In this document: one piece after another, positions 1-10,500 of the stretch
Position numbering within the stretch: position 1 is the first letter of the stretch
Layout: every line of letters begins with the position of its first letter
Origin: Acidaminococcus massiliensis
GTDB lineage: Bacteria; Bacillota; Negativicutes; Acidaminococcales; Acidaminococcaceae
NCBI RefSeq assembly: GCF_900095825.1
Contig: NZ_LT608315.1
Location: 1,352,311-1,416,310 of the forward strand
Direction: 5' to 3'
Length of the DNA stretch: 64,000 nucleotides
Made by a program: the position numbers and the translations under genes
Notes under the pieces: model-generated
Seen by the model: only the letters and a program-made list of their open reading frames with translations
Database searches by the model: none
Told to the model about the DNA's origin: nothing

Positions 1-798
1 ATGCCAATGCTGAAAAAACTCTTAGGCCTCACTTCCAAACCGGAGCCCATCCCGGAAATCGACGGGGTGGATACCTCCATGCTTCAGCCCGACCTGATTC
101 CCCGCCATGTGGCCATCATCATGGACGGCAACGGCCGGTGGGCCAGAGCCCAGGGAAAACCCCGGACCTTCGGCCATGCAGCCGGTGCCCGTACCCTGCG
201 GCGGATCGTGAAGTTTGCCGATCATCTGGGCATCAAGGCCCTCAGCGTCTACGCTTTTTCCACGGAAAACTGGAAAAGGCCGGTGACGGAAGTCCGGTTC
301 ATCATGGACCTTTTGTGTCAGTATCTTACCAGTGAACTGGAAGAATTCAATCAGTACAATGTGCGCATCCGCTTCATGGGATCCCGTGAAGGGCTGCCGG
401 CCATTGTCCAGGAAAAAATGGACCATGCCCTGGAAGTCACCCGTGACAATACGGGCATCATCCTCAACATTGCAATCAATTACGGCGGCCAGAAGGAAAT
501 GGTGGAGGCAGTGCGGGAAATCGCAGAAGCCGTCCGTCAGGGGAAGCTGGCTCCGGATGCTATAAATGAAACGACCATCGAAGAACACCTCTATACCCGA
601 GGGCTGCCGGCACCGGATCTCTTGATCCGCACCGGAGGAGACCTGCGGGTGAGCAATTTCATGCTCTGGCAGATCGCTTACGCGGAATTCTGGACTACGC
701 CTGTGTATTGGCCGGATTTTTCCGAGGAACTGCTGACGGAAGCGGTGTTCAGCTATGAAAAACGGGACCGCCGGTTCGGCGGCCTGAATCAGAAATAA
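1..798 (+). CDS. uppS: Isoprenyl transferase (undecaprenyl diphosphate synthase)
   Basis: Cis-prenyltransferase that condenses isopentenyl diphosphates onto farnesyl diphosphate to make the C55 lipid carrier for peptidoglycan and O-antigen. The catalytic signature IIMDGNGRWAR lies near residues 39-49 with the essential Asp. FSTENWKRP follows near residue 85, and the C-terminal RTGGDLRVSNF substrate-binding motif near residues 209-219. The 265-residue length fits the family. The ORF begins at base 1, so the true start may lie outside the window and no ribosome site can be checked. It heads a tight co-directional run with cdsA, dxr, rseP and ispG, the common bacterial arrangement. Confidence 0.95.
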   Translation: MPMLKKLLGLTSKPEPIPEIDGVDTSMLQPDLIPRHVAIIMDGNGRWARAQGKPRTFGHAAGARTLRRIVKFADHLGIKALSVYAFSTENWKRPVTEVRFIMDLLCQYLTSELEEFNQYNVRIRFMGSREGLPAIVQEKMDHALEVTRDNTGIILNIAINYGGQKEMVEAVREIAEAVRQGKLAPDAINETTIEEHLYTRGLPAPDLLIRTGGDLRVSNFMLWQIAYAEFWTTPVYWPDFSEELLTEAVFSYEKRDRRFGGLNQK

Positions 799-810
799 GA
801 GGCGGGGAAC

Positions 811-1641
811 ATGGGACAGAGAATACGGACGGCCATTGTGGCCATCCCCATAGCATTGTTTTTGATCAGAATGGGCGGCCTGCTGTTCGCTCTGGGAGTC
901 CTGATCCTAGGGCTGGTAGGCTTTTGGGAATACCGGAACATGCTCACCCGGGACGGGATCCGGGTGTACCAAGCTACAGGGATCCTGGGCATCGGGCTCC
1001 TGATTGCAGGAGCGGGCCTGGGAAAGCCGGAATGGCTGCTGCCCCTGACTACCCTGTTTTCTCTCCTGGTGATGCTGGAAGGGCTGTATTTCTATGCGGA
1101 AGGCCATTTTCCGGAAAATACCGGCCTCACCTGCATGGCCCTGGTGTACCTGGGCCTGCCTTTTGCCCATTTTATCCTGCTCCGGGAACTGACCGGCGGG
1201 ATGCACCCGGTACCCCTGTGGGGGGAAGTGAGCCTGGGAGAAGCCCTTTTGTGGACGGTGATGTTCGCTACCTGGGCCAGTGATACCTTCGCTTATTTTG
1301 GCGGGCGGGCTTTCGGGAAGACCAAGCTGCTCCCCAAAGTGAGCCCCAAGAAGACACGGGAAGGAGCCCTGTGCGGTTTTATCGGCTGCGTGGCGACGGT
1401 CTGGGCCCTGGGCAGCCTCTGGCTCCAGTATCCCCTGGTGCCGGTGCTGCTGCTGGGAGTGGGCATCGGTTTCTTCGCCCCTTTGGGGGACCTGGTGGAA
1501 AGCATCTTGAAGCGGTCCTGTGACATCAAAGATTCCGGCAATTTCTTCCCCGGCCATGGGGGCGTGCTGGACCGGTGTGACAGCCTGATCTTTTCCGTGC
1601 CTTTTGCCTACTATTTCATTACCCTGGTCCTTTTGGGCTGA
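811..1641 (+). CDS. cdsA: Phosphatidate cytidylyltransferase
   Basis: Integral membrane enzyme that makes CDP-diacylglycerol from phosphatidic acid and CTP, feeding phospholipid synthesis. It is a 276-residue polytopic protein. The family signature is visible in the C-terminal half: SDTFAYFGGRAFGKTKL, then SPKKTREG, then GDLVESILKR with KDSGNFFPGHGGVLDR. Hydrophobic stretches fill most of the first 120 residues. The gene starts 12 bases after uppS with a GGCGGGG-like ribosome site and ends 11 bases before dxr, so it is almost certainly co-transcribed with both. Confidence 0.95.
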   Translation: MGQRIRTAIVAIPIALFLIRMGGLLFALGVLILGLVGFWEYRNMLTRDGIRVYQATGILGIGLLIAGAGLGKPEWLLPLTTLFSLLVMLEGLYFYAEGHFPENTGLTCMALVYLGLPFAHFILLRELTGGMHPVPLWGEVSLGEALLWTVMFATWASDTFAYFGGRAFGKTKLLPKVSPKKTREGALCGFIGCVATVWALGSLWLQYPLVPVLLLGVGIGFFAPLGDLVESILKRSCDIKDSGNFFPGHGGVLDRCDSLIFSVPFAYYFITLVLLG

Positions 1642-1652
1642 AGGAGGTTTTT

Positions 1653-2807
1653 ATGAAGAAAATCGCAATCCTGGGATCTACAGGATCCATCGGCACCCAG
1701 ACCTTGGATGTGGTAGAGGCCAATCCGGAACGGCTCCAGGTGGCGGCGTTGGCTGCCCACAAGAATGATGTGCTGCTGGAAGCCCAGATCCGGAAATTCC
1801 ATCCTTCAGTGGCAGCTCTCTCCGATCCGGAGGCTGCCCAGCGGCTGCGCATCCGGTACCAGGGTCCCACGGAGATCCTCAGCGGTCCTGAAGGCGTCAT
1901 GGCGGTAGCCACGTGCTCGGAAGCGGATACGGTGCTGGGGGCTATGGTGGGCTATGCTGGGCTGCGGCCCACCCTGGCGGCCATCCAGGCCGGGAAAAAC
2001 ATTGCTTTGGCCAATAAGGAGACCTTGGTGGCGGCCGGGAGCCTAGTCATGGACGCTGTGAAAAAGGCGGGGGTCCAGCTGACTCCGGTGGACAGTGAAC
2101 ACAGTGCCATTTTCCAGTCCCTCCAGGGCAATGCCCACAAGGATCTGAAGCGGATCCTCCTGACTGCTTCTGGAGGGCCTTTCCGGGGAAAGAAACGGGA
2201 AGAACTCCAAAACGTGACGGTGGAGCAATGCCTGCACCATCCCACGTGGACCATGGGAACCAAGGTGACCATCGATTCTTCCACCCTTGCCAACAAGGGG
2301 CTGGAAGTGATCGAGGCCCACTGGCTCTTTGATGCTCCTTATGAAAAAATCGTTCCGGTGATCCATCCCCAGAGCATCGTCCACAGTTTGGTGGAATACA
2401 GTGACGGAGCGGTGATGGCCCAGCTGGGTGCGGCGGACATGAAGCTGCCCATCCAATATGCCCTCAGCTGGCCGGACCGCTGGCCGGTGGCTTTTGACCA
2501 GCTGGACCTGATGAAGGCCGGGCCCCTGACCTTTTATGAACCGGACACCGATCTGTTCCGGGCCCTTCCCTTGGCCATCCAAGCAGGGAAAACGGGGGGG
2601 ACCCTTCCCTGCACCTTCAATGCGGCCAACGAAGTGGCTGTAGCGGCATTCCTCCAGGGAAAGATTTCCTTCCTGGGGATCGCCGAACTGATCGAGAAAG
2701 TCCTGTCTGCCACGGTCCCGGTCCCGGTGGATTCCTATGGAACCATCGTAGAAGCGGATCGGAAAGCCCGGGAGCGGGCGGAAGCCTTTGTGCAGCAGGA
2801 ACAATAG
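1653..2807 (+). CDS. dxr: 1-deoxy-D-xylulose 5-phosphate reductoisomerase
   Basis: Second enzyme of the non-mevalonate (MEP) pathway: converts DXP to 2-C-methyl-D-erythritol 4-phosphate with NADPH. The N-terminal Rossmann motif GSTGSIGTQT (residues 8-17), ANKETLVAAG, the metal-binding PVDSEHSAIFQ and the flexible-loop/C-terminal block HPTWTMGTKVTIDSS are all present, and 384 residues is the usual length. A strong AAGGAGG site precedes the ATG. With ispG downstream and uppS upstream, the operon couples isoprenoid precursor synthesis to lipid-carrier synthesis. Confidence 0.97.
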   Translation: MKKIAILGSTGSIGTQTLDVVEANPERLQVAALAAHKNDVLLEAQIRKFHPSVAALSDPEAAQRLRIRYQGPTEILSGPEGVMAVATCSEADTVLGAMVGYAGLRPTLAAIQAGKNIALANKETLVAAGSLVMDAVKKAGVQLTPVDSEHSAIFQSLQGNAHKDLKRILLTASGGPFRGKKREELQNVTVEQCLHHPTWTMGTKVTIDSSTLANKGLEVIEAHWLFDAPYEKIVPVIHPQSIVHSLVEYSDGAVMAQLGAADMKLPIQYALSWPDRWPVAFDQLDLMKAGPLTFYEPDTDLFRALPLAIQAGKTGGTLPCTFNAANEVAVAAFLQGKISFLGIAELIEKVLSATVPVPVDSYGTIVEADRKARERAEAFVQQEQ

Positions 2808-2818
2808 GAGGATTTGCA

Positions 2819-3835
2819 TTGTTGACCATCTTAGCGGCCATTGTCTTGTTTGGCGTACTGATCACGGTCCATGAACTGGGCCATTTCCTGGCGGCCAAGG
2901 GTACCGGGATGCAGGTTACGGAATTTTCCATCGGATTCGGACCCAAGGTATTCCAGAAACAGGCGGGAGAAACCCTGTATTCCCTGCGGCTGGTCCCTCT
3001 GGGGGGCTACAACCGGATCACCGGGATGGAGCCGGGGGAGGCTGTGATGCCTCGGGGGTTCAACGGCCGGCCTATGTGGGCCCGGATGCTGGTGATCCTG
3101 GCAGGGCCCTGCATGAACTTTCTGCTGCCTTTCTTGATTTTCTTCGGGGTGTTCGCTGTGAAAGGACTGGCCCTGCCGGTGGATGAACCGGTGGTGGGGT
3201 CCCTGATGGAAGGGTATCCGGGGGCAGAAGCTGGGCTCCAGGTGGGAGACCGGCTGGTGAGCATCAATGGCCAGCCCCTGGAACGCTGGAACGAAATCAA
3301 CAGTCTGGTCCAGGAAAATGGACCGGCGGACAGCCGACTGGTGATCCAGCGGCAGGGAAAACAGCAGGCGCTGACCTTGAAGCCACGGTATGATGGGGAA
3401 TCCAAACGCTTCCTCATCGGGGTCCGGCCCCGGATCGAGCACCGTTCCCTTTCTGTTGGGGAAAGCCTGAAGACGGCGGCTCTTTCCGTGATCCGGATCA
3501 CCGGCGCCATGGTGGACGGGCTGCGGATGATGGCGACTGGGAAAGTCAGTGCGGAAATCGCCGGGCCCATCGGAGTGGCCCATATGGCCGGGGACGTGGC
3601 GGCCCAGGGCGCCGTTCCCTATTTGGAGTTCATGGCTTTCTTGAGCCTGAACTTGGCGGTGCTGAACCTGGTGCCCATCCCGGCCTTGGACGGAGGCCAG
3701 TTCCTGGTGCTGGTGGTGGAGGCGCTCCTGGGCCATGCCCTGGCTCCCCGGGCCAAGGAAATCATCCAGATGATCGGGGTGGCCTGCATCATCGCCCTGA
3801 CGGTTTTTGCCACCATGCATGATTTGCTGCAGTAG
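2819..3835 (+). CDS. rseP: Site-2 (RseP-type) membrane zinc metalloprotease
   Basis: Intramembrane protease that cleaves single-pass substrates such as anti-sigma factors and signal-peptide remnants. The zinc motif HELGH lies in the first transmembrane segment (about residues 18-22). A PDZ domain occupies about residues 125-200 (GAEAGLQVGDRLVSINGQ). The second metal motif NLVPIPALDGG is in a late membrane helix. Start is TTG with AGGAGG about seven bases upstream. At 338 residues it is the short single-PDZ form rather than the two-PDZ E. coli form. It sits between dxr and ispG, as in many Firmicutes. Confidence 0.93.
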   Translation: MLTILAAIVLFGVLITVHELGHFLAAKGTGMQVTEFSIGFGPKVFQKQAGETLYSLRLVPLGGYNRITGMEPGEAVMPRGFNGRPMWARMLVILAGPCMNFLLPFLIFFGVFAVKGLALPVDEPVVGSLMEGYPGAEAGLQVGDRLVSINGQPLERWNEINSLVQENGPADSRLVIQRQGKQQALTLKPRYDGESKRFLIGVRPRIEHRSLSVGESLKTAALSVIRITGAMVDGLRMMATGKVSAEIAGPIGVAHMAGDVAAQGAVPYLEFMAFLSLNLAVLNLVPIPALDGGQFLVLVVEALLGHALAPRAKEIIQMIGVACIIALTVFATMHDLLQ

Positions 3836-3851
3836 GAGGGAGACCACGACT

Positions 3852-4919
3852 ATGGAAAGAAGAAAGAGCCGGACTGTGACCATCGGGTCGGTAGCCATCG
3901 GAGGGAGAAATCCGGTGGCCGTCCAGTCCATGACCAACACCAAGACGGAAAATATCCCGGCCACGGTGGAGCAGATCCGCCGGCTGACGGACCGGGGCTG
4001 TGAACTCATCCGCTGTGCCGTCCCCACCCTGGAAGCAGCCCAGGCCCTGAAGGCAATCCGGGAACAGATTACCATCCCCCTGGTGGCAGATATCCATTTC
4101 GATTACCGGCTGGCCTTGGCGGCCTTGGAAAGCGGAGTGGATGCCCTGCGGCTGAATCCGGGGAACATCGGGGGGCGGGACCGGGTGGAAAAAGTGGTGG
4201 CCGCCGCACGGGAGCGGCAGGTGCCCATCCGGATCGGAGTGAATGCGGGATCCCTGCCCAAAGACCTGCTGGAGAAATATGGGCACCCTACAGCAGAAGC
4301 CCTGGTGGAAGCTGCCTGGCGGCATATTCATATTTTGGAAGAGATGGATTATAATAATATCGTCATTTCCCTGAAGGCCCATGATGTCCCTCTGACCCTA
4401 GGGGCCTACCGGCTCATGGCCCAAGAATGTGAGTATCCCCTCCACGTGGGGATCACTGAAGCCGGCACCATCCACAGCGGTCTCATCAAGAGTGCCGTGG
4501 GCATCGGTACCCTCCTGGCGGCGGGAATCGGGGACACCATCCGGGTCTCTCTCACTGGGGACCCCTTGGCGGAAATCGATGCCGGGTTCGAGATCCTGAA
4601 ATCCTTGGGCCTGCGCCAGCACGGACCTACCCTGGTCTCCTGCCCCACCTGCGGCAGGACCAGCGTGAGCCTGGAAAACATGGCCAGGGAGGTAGAAACC
4701 CGTCTGGCAGAGATCCCGGATCCCATTACCGTCGCGGTGATGGGCTGCGTGGTGAACGGACCGGGAGAAGCCCGGGAAGCCGATGTGGGCATCGCTGGAG
4801 GCAAAGGCGAAGGCCTGCTGTTCCGGAAGGGGAAAATCCTCCGGAAAGTGCCGGAAGACCGGCTGGTGAAAGAATTATTTGAAGAAATCCATAAGATACT
4901 AGACGAAAGGAAGTTGTAA
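3852..4919 (+). CDS. ispG: 4-hydroxy-3-methylbut-2-enyl diphosphate synthase (GcpE)
   Basis: Iron-sulfur enzyme of the MEP pathway that reduces MEcPP to HMBPP. The [4Fe-4S] cysteines are seen in SCPTCGRTS and GCVVNGPGEA near the C-terminus, and the N-terminal TIM barrel begins VTIGSVAIGGRNPVAVQSMT. The ATG at 3852 is chosen because an AGGAGGG site (3834-3840) precedes it; an in-frame ATG at 3807 lies inside rseP and has no such site. The result is 355 residues, the short two-domain bacterial form. Confidence 0.96.
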   Translation: MERRKSRTVTIGSVAIGGRNPVAVQSMTNTKTENIPATVEQIRRLTDRGCELIRCAVPTLEAAQALKAIREQITIPLVADIHFDYRLALAALESGVDALRLNPGNIGGRDRVEKVVAAARERQVPIRIGVNAGSLPKDLLEKYGHPTAEALVEAAWRHIHILEEMDYNNIVISLKAHDVPLTLGAYRLMAQECEYPLHVGITEAGTIHSGLIKSAVGIGTLLAAGIGDTIRVSLTGDPLAEIDAGFEILKSLGLRQHGPTLVSCPTCGRTSVSLENMAREVETRLAEIPDPITVAVMGCVVNGPGEAREADVGIAGGKGEGLLFRKGKILRKVPEDRLVKELFEEIHKILDERKL

Positions 4920-4921
4920 CC

Positions 4922-6637
4922 ATGCGTGTTTCCCAATTGTATGCACCCACTCTCAGAGAGGTACCGGCAGAAGCCGTCATTGAAAGCCATAAGCTGATGC
5001 TCCGGGCCGGATATATCCGGAAAGTAGCCGGCGGCCTCTACTCTTATCTGCCTCTGGCCTGGCGGAGCCTGCGGAAAATCGAAGAGATCATCCGGGAGGA
5101 AATGATCCCCACTGGAGCCCAGGAAATCATGATGCCCATTGTCCAGCCGGCGGAAATCTGGCAGGAAAGCGGCCGGTGGCCGGCTTACGGTGCAGAAATG
5201 TTCAAACTGAAGGATCGGCACGGCCGGGACTTCTGTCTGGGGCCCACCCATGAAGAATTGGTGACCACCCTGGTCCGGGATGACCTCCGGTCCTACCGGC
5301 AGCTGCCTGTGACCCTGTACCAGATCCAGAGCAAGTTCCGGGATGAAAAACGGCCCCGGTTCGGGCTCATGCGCAGCCGGGAATTCATCATGAAGGACGG
5401 TTATTCCTTTGACAAGGACGCAGCCGGCCTGGACAAATCCTACCAGGATCAGTACGATGCCTACGCCCGGATCTTCACCCGGTGCGGTCTGGATTACCGG
5501 CCTGTGGAAGCGGACAGCGGGGCCATCGGCGGTAAGGGCAGCCATGAATTCATGGCCCTGGCGGACAGCGGAGAAGCGGGGATCGTGTACTGCGATACCT
5601 GTGACTACGCCGCCGACGTGGAAAAGGCCGAATGTGCCGCTATCGAAGCCCCTGCCGAAGAAGCCCTGCCTCTGGAAAAGAAGGAAACCCCTGGCTGCAA
5701 TACCATCGAAGCGGTGTGCCATTTCCTGAAGGCTCCGGTGGAAAAAAGCGTGAAGGCCGTGGCCTTTGTCACCGACGAAGGGAAATTGGTGCTGTGCTTT
5801 GTCCGGGGGGACAAGGAAGTCAACGATACCAAAGTGGTGAATGCCGTGGGCTGCAACGAAGTGGATATGGCTCCCGATGATTTGATCCGGGAAGCTGGCA
5901 CGGTGCCTGGATTCATGGGGCCCGTCGGCCTTAATAAAGACAAGGCCGTCATCCTCATCGACCAGTCCGTGATGAACATGCACAATGTGTGCTGCGGTGC
6001 CAACGAAAAGGATGTCCACTATGTGAATGCGGAACCCTCCCGGGATTTCGTATATACCCAGGTAACGGACATCAGCACCGCTGTGGCCGGAGACAAATGC
6101 CCCCACTGCGAAGGGCACCTGAAGGAAGCCCGGGGCATCGAAGTGGGTCAGGTGTTCAAACTGAATACCAAGTACAGCGAAGCTCTACATGCCACCTATC
6201 TGGATGTGGACGGGAAGGAACATCCTCTGGTGATGGGCTGCTACGGCATCGGCGTGGGCCGGACCCTGGCGGCTGCCATTGAACAGCACCACGACAAGGA
6301 CGGGATCATCATGCCCAAGAACATCGCTCCCTATCAGGTGATGGTGCTGGCCATGAACGTGAAGGATGAAGAAAGCTGGCAGAAAGCCGTGGAAGTCCAC
6401 GATGCCCTGAACGCTGCCGGTATCGATACCCTGCTGGATGACCGGGATGAACGGGCCGGGGTGAAGTTCAAGGATGCGGACTTGATCGGCTGTCCGCTGC
6501 GGATTGTCATCGGGCCCAAGACCATGAAGCGGGGCGCTATGGAAACCAAGCTCCGGTGCAATGGAGAAATGACCGACGTGTCCTTCGAAGGAGACTGGAT
6601 CCAAGCCATCCGGGAGATTTTGGACAAGGCGCTGTAA
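4922..6637 (+). CDS. proS: Prolyl-tRNA synthetase
   Basis: Class II aminoacyl-tRNA synthetase that charges tRNA-Pro. At 571 residues it is the bacterial type with the editing insertion (about residues 230-390) between motifs 2 and 3. Visible blocks are LRAGYIRKVAGGLYSYLPL at the N-terminus, motif 2 FRDEKRPRFGLMRSREF, and motif 3 GIGVGRTLAAAIEQ. The C-terminal anticodon-binding domain follows. The ATG lies two bases after the ispG stop, so translation is probably coupled. A heptad-repeat element begins directly after the stop. Confidence 0.97.
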   Translation: MRVSQLYAPTLREVPAEAVIESHKLMLRAGYIRKVAGGLYSYLPLAWRSLRKIEEIIREEMIPTGAQEIMMPIVQPAEIWQESGRWPAYGAEMFKLKDRHGRDFCLGPTHEELVTTLVRDDLRSYRQLPVTLYQIQSKFRDEKRPRFGLMRSREFIMKDGYSFDKDAAGLDKSYQDQYDAYARIFTRCGLDYRPVEADSGAIGGKGSHEFMALADSGEAGIVYCDTCDYAADVEKAECAAIEAPAEEALPLEKKETPGCNTIEAVCHFLKAPVEKSVKAVAFVTDEGKLVLCFVRGDKEVNDTKVVNAVGCNEVDMAPDDLIREAGTVPGFMGPVGLNKDKAVILIDQSVMNMHNVCCGANEKDVHYVNAEPSRDFVYTQVTDISTAVAGDKCPHCEGHLKEARGIEVGQVFKLNTKYSEALHATYLDVDGKEHPLVMGCYGIGVGRTLAAAIEQHHDKDGIIMPKNIAPYQVMVLAMNVKDEESWQKAVEVHDALNAAGIDTLLDDRDERAGVKFKDADLIGCPLRIVIGPKTMKRGAMETKLRCNGEMTDVSFEGDWIQAIREILDKAL

Positions 6638-6639
6638 TA

Positions 6640-6779
6640 GGGTCACGGGTCGCGGGCCATGAGTCGCGGGCTTTGACCGCAATCTCCTGAGGATCCTGCT
6701 GCTTTGCAACAAAAGACAGAGCATGATTCTGCAGATGGGAAAAACGGCCTTCTGGTTCAATGGAACAATGCTCGCGACC
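6640..6779. repeat. Heptad-repeat element A (GGGTCGC family)
   Basis: Directly after proS the sequence runs in exact 7-base steps: GGGTCAC (6640), GGGTCGC (6647), GGGCCAT (6654), GAGTCGC (6661), GGGCTTT (6668). At the right end (about 6766-6779) the same heptads occur in inverse orientation, GCGACCC preceded by a GAGCATT complement. The roughly 90-base interior is non-coding. The layout, inverted heptad arrays around a short core, matches the element at 18351. No gene is seen in 6638-6873. Confidence 0.7.
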
Positions 6780-6796
6780 CAGGCTGCTTTCAGCAG

Positions 6797-6852
6797 CTGA
6801 CCGTTGACAGTTGACCGTTGACGGTTAAAAGGCAACAGTTGACAGTTGGCAA
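6797..6852. repeat. Heptad array, TTGACAG family
   Basis: Eight consecutive 7-base units in register from 6797: CTGACCG, TTGACAG, TTGACCG, TTGACGG, TTAAAAG, GCAACAG, TTGACAG, TTGGCAA. It lies between element A and the mgtC-like gene, with no coding potential. A two-unit inverted version of the same family is at 22565-22587. The exact 7-base phase separates it from random low complexity. Confidence 0.7.
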
Positions 6853-6873
6853 TCTAGGAAGGGAGGCAAAGGC

Positions 6874-7551
6874 ATGGATAACGGAATGCTGGCCCAGCTG
6901 ACGCTGCGGATCTTGATGGCTGCGTTCCTGGGCGGGCTCATCGGTCTGGAGCGGAGCAGCGGGGACCGGCCGGCAGGGCTCAGGACCCATGTGCTGGTGG
7001 CCACCGGATCCGCCCTCCTGATGGTGGTTTCCATTTATGGTATCGACGGCCATCCCCAGGCTCGTGATCCGTCCCGGATCGCTTCCCAGGTGGTCAGCGG
7101 CATTGGGTTCCTGGGGGCCGGGACCATTCTCCACGAAGGGCTGACGGTGAAAGGACTCACCACCGCCGCCAGCCTGTGGATCGTATCGGCCATCGGCCTC
7201 ACCGTGGGCTGCGGCATGCTGGCCCTGGGGATCTTCGCTACGGGGATCACCTTGGTGACCTTGATCCTGATCCGGGGACTGGAAAAAAAGGTGCTCCCAG
7301 CAGGGAAGGCCACCCGCTGCAACCTCCATGTGACCGTCAACAAGGATCCGGACAGCATGATCGAGGTCATGGGCTATCTCCAGGAACGGAATATCAAGAC
7401 CCGGATCCTGGGCATGCGGAACGATCCCCAGCGGAATGTGCTGGAAGTGGACCTGGCGGTGAAGATCGGTAAATATTACAATGCCAACGAAATCATCAGC
7501 GGGCTGAAGAATACCAAGGCGGTGCAGAAAGTCGTCTTGCAGGATGAATAA
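6874..7551 (+). CDS. MgtC/SapB-family membrane protein
   Basis: Inner-membrane protein of 225 residues. The N-terminal two thirds hold four or five hydrophobic helices with the family's conserved block (FLGGLIGLERSSGDRPAGLRTH, and GIGFLGAGTILH with VKGLTTAASLW). The last 75 residues form a soluble domain of the ACT-like type found in longer MgtC proteins. Family members are linked to magnesium limitation and to regulating ATP synthase or other transporters; the role here is unknown. GGGAGG precedes the ATG. It overlaps the frame upstream of polC by a few bases. Confidence 0.85.
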   Translation: MDNGMLAQLTLRILMAAFLGGLIGLERSSGDRPAGLRTHVLVATGSALLMVVSIYGIDGHPQARDPSRIASQVVSGIGFLGAGTILHEGLTVKGLTTAASLWIVSAIGLTVGCGMLALGIFATGITLVTLILIRGLEKKVLPAGKATRCNLHVTVNKDPDSMIEVMGYLQERNIKTRILGMRNDPQRNVLEVDLAVKIGKYYNANEIISGLKNTKAVQKVVLQDE

Positions 7552-7561
7552 TGAGGTTGGA

Positions 7562-10500
7562 ATGAATTCATGCTATAAAATCGTACCCAACAGGCATGTT
7601 TTCCTGGATTTCATGGTGACCCTGGACCTGAGTCCGGAACAGCGCCACTGTGTGGAAAACTTTCCCATCCGGTATGTGGAAGTGGACGAGGCCAGGAATA
7701 CCTGGAAAATTTCATATGATGCAGCAGCAACGCCTCTGGAGCAACAGGAACTGGCAGCGGTAGCCCAAAAGCTGGCCGCTGCCTGTTCTGTCGCTCAGGT
7801 GACCTTCGTGAATGTGCATGCAGACCAAGTGGCCGCTCCCTGCTTGGAGGATGAGGAAATCCCTTTGCCGGAAGAACCGGAAGAACCGGAAGAAGAAACG
7901 GCTTCGGAAGATGACTTTTTCCAGAGTGAGGAGTACCTGAAGGCCTTGGAAGCGGTCCAGGGAAATACGGACGCCGGGAAGAGCAAAGATGGGGTGGTCT
8001 ACGGCCGGAAGATCTCCAAAAAGGCCCGGACCATGGCAGAAGTAGTGGAAGAAGAGAACAATGTGGTGGTGGAGGGCACCGTGGTGGGCTTCGACCAGCG
8101 GGAACTGCGGACGGGGGCCGTCATGCTCACCATCAAGCTCACAGATGCCACGGAAGGGCTCTTTGTGAAGATCCTCTTCGGGGAACGGAACGAAGGCAAT
8201 GACTTGAAGAAGAATCAGAAGGAAGCGGCCGACCTCCAGGCCAAGATCCCGGAAGGCTCCCTGGTCAAAGTCCAGGGCAACATCACGGTGGATAAGTACG
8301 CCAATTCTGAACTGGTGATGGTGAATGTCAAAGGAATCATGAAGGAACCGGTGACCCGCCGGGAGGACCAGTCCGAAACCAAGCGGGTGGAGCTCCACTG
8401 CCACACCAAGATGAGCAAGATGGACGGGCTCACCCCCATCAAGGAACTGGTGGATACGGCGGTGCGCTGGGGCCACAAGGCCCTGGCCCTTACGGACCAC
8501 GGGGTGGTCCAGGCCTTCCCCTTTGCCTACGACGAAGCCAAGGCCCTGAAAGACAAGAACGGCTGGGAGCTGAAGCTGATTTATGGGACGGAAGGCTATC
8601 TCTGCCACAGTCGGGAGGACAAGAAGAACTATCACATCATCCTCCTGGCGAAAAACGTGGAAGGCCTCCGGAACCTGTACCGGCTGGTGTCCCTGTCCCA
8701 TTTGCAGTATTTCGGAGGCAAACCTAAGCGGCCCCGGCTCACCAAAGGGCTCCTGGATCAGTACCGGGCTGGGTTGATCATCGGGTCTGCCTGTGCTGCC
8801 GGGGAAGTGTACCGGGCCATCCTGGCCGGAGTTCCGGAAGAGGAACTGAAGGAAATCGCCTCCTATTATGATTATCTGGAAATCCAGCCTACCGGCAACA
8901 ACAACTACCTGATCCGGGATCCCCGGTTCCCGGAAATCAAAACGGTGGAAGACCTCCAGGCCATCAACAAAAAGATCTTGGCCCTGGGGGATGAACTGGG
9001 GAAACTCACTGTGGCCACCTGCGACGTCCACTTCCTGAATCCGGAAGACGCCCTGGCCCGGAAAATCCTCCAGGCGGGAATGGGCTATCCCGACGAAGAA
9101 CAGCCGCCTCTCTACTATCGGACCACCGAAGAGATGCTGGAAGAATTTTCCTATCTGGGAGACCGGGCCTATGAAGTGGTGGTGGAGAACTCCAACAAGA
9201 TCAGCGACCAGGTGGAGCACTTCAAGCCGGTGCCCGACCGGGACCAGCTGTATTCGCCCACCATCCCTGGGGCAAAGGAGAAGGTGGAATCCCTCAGCTA
9301 TGCCAAAGCCCACGAATGGTACGGCCCCAAGCTGCCGAAAATCGTGGAAGACCGGCTGAAGCAGGAACTTTCTTCCATCATCGGCAATGGGTTCTCGGTG
9401 CTCTACTACATTGCCCATCTGCTGGTGAAGAAATCCAACGACGATGGGTACATGGTGGGCTCCCGGGGATCCGTAGGATCTTCCTTTGTGGCCACCATGC
9501 TGAACATCACGGAAGTGAACCCTCTGGTGCCCCATTACCGGTGCCCTCACTGCTTCCATACGGAATTCTTCACCGACGGTTCTGTGGGGTCCGGGTTCGA
9601 CCTGCCGGAAAAGGACTGTCCTGAATGCGGGACTCCCATGATCCGGGACGGGCACAACATCCCGTTTGCCGTATTCTTGGGGTTCCACGGGGACAAGGTA
9701 CCGGATATCGACCTGAACTTCTCCGGGGAATACCAGCCCCGGGCCCACAAATACACGGAAGAACTGTTCGGCCGGGACAATGTGTTCCGGGCGGGCACCT
9801 TGGGGACCATCAAGGACAAGACCGCCTATGGGTATATCAAGAAGTATTATGAAACCCGGGGCGAACCCAAACGGACGGCCTTCATCGAAGGCCTGATCCC
9901 CAAACTGGCCGGGGTGAAACGGACCACCGGCCAGCATCCTGGGGGCATCGTGGTCATTCCCCGGAACCTGGATGTCCACTACATCACTCCGGTCTCTTAT
10001 CCTGCAGATGATCCCAGCTGCGGCACCATCACCACCCATTACGACTTCCACTCCATTGACGAACGGATCGTCAAGCTGGATATCCTGGGCCACGATGATC
10101 CCACGGTGATCAAGATGCTGGACCGGATGCTGGGAGAGGATTACTGCCGGAACATCCCCATCGGGGACAAAGATACCATGGAACTGTTCCTTTCCACCAA
10201 ATCCCTGGGAGTGACCCCGGAGCAGATCGGGACGGATGTGGCCACTTACGGGGTGCCGGAATGCGGCACCCGTTTCGTCCGGCAGATGATTTCCGACGTA
10301 AAGCCTAAGAACTTTTCCGACCTGCTGCGTATTTCTGGGTATTCCCATGGGACGGATGTGTGGCTGAACAATGCCCAGGATCTGATCAAGGCAGGGACTC
10401 CCACGGAAGATACCATTTCCACCCGGGATGACATCATGAACTGGCTGATCAACAAGGGCATGGAACCCAGCATGGCTTTCGGCATCATGGAATGGAGCCG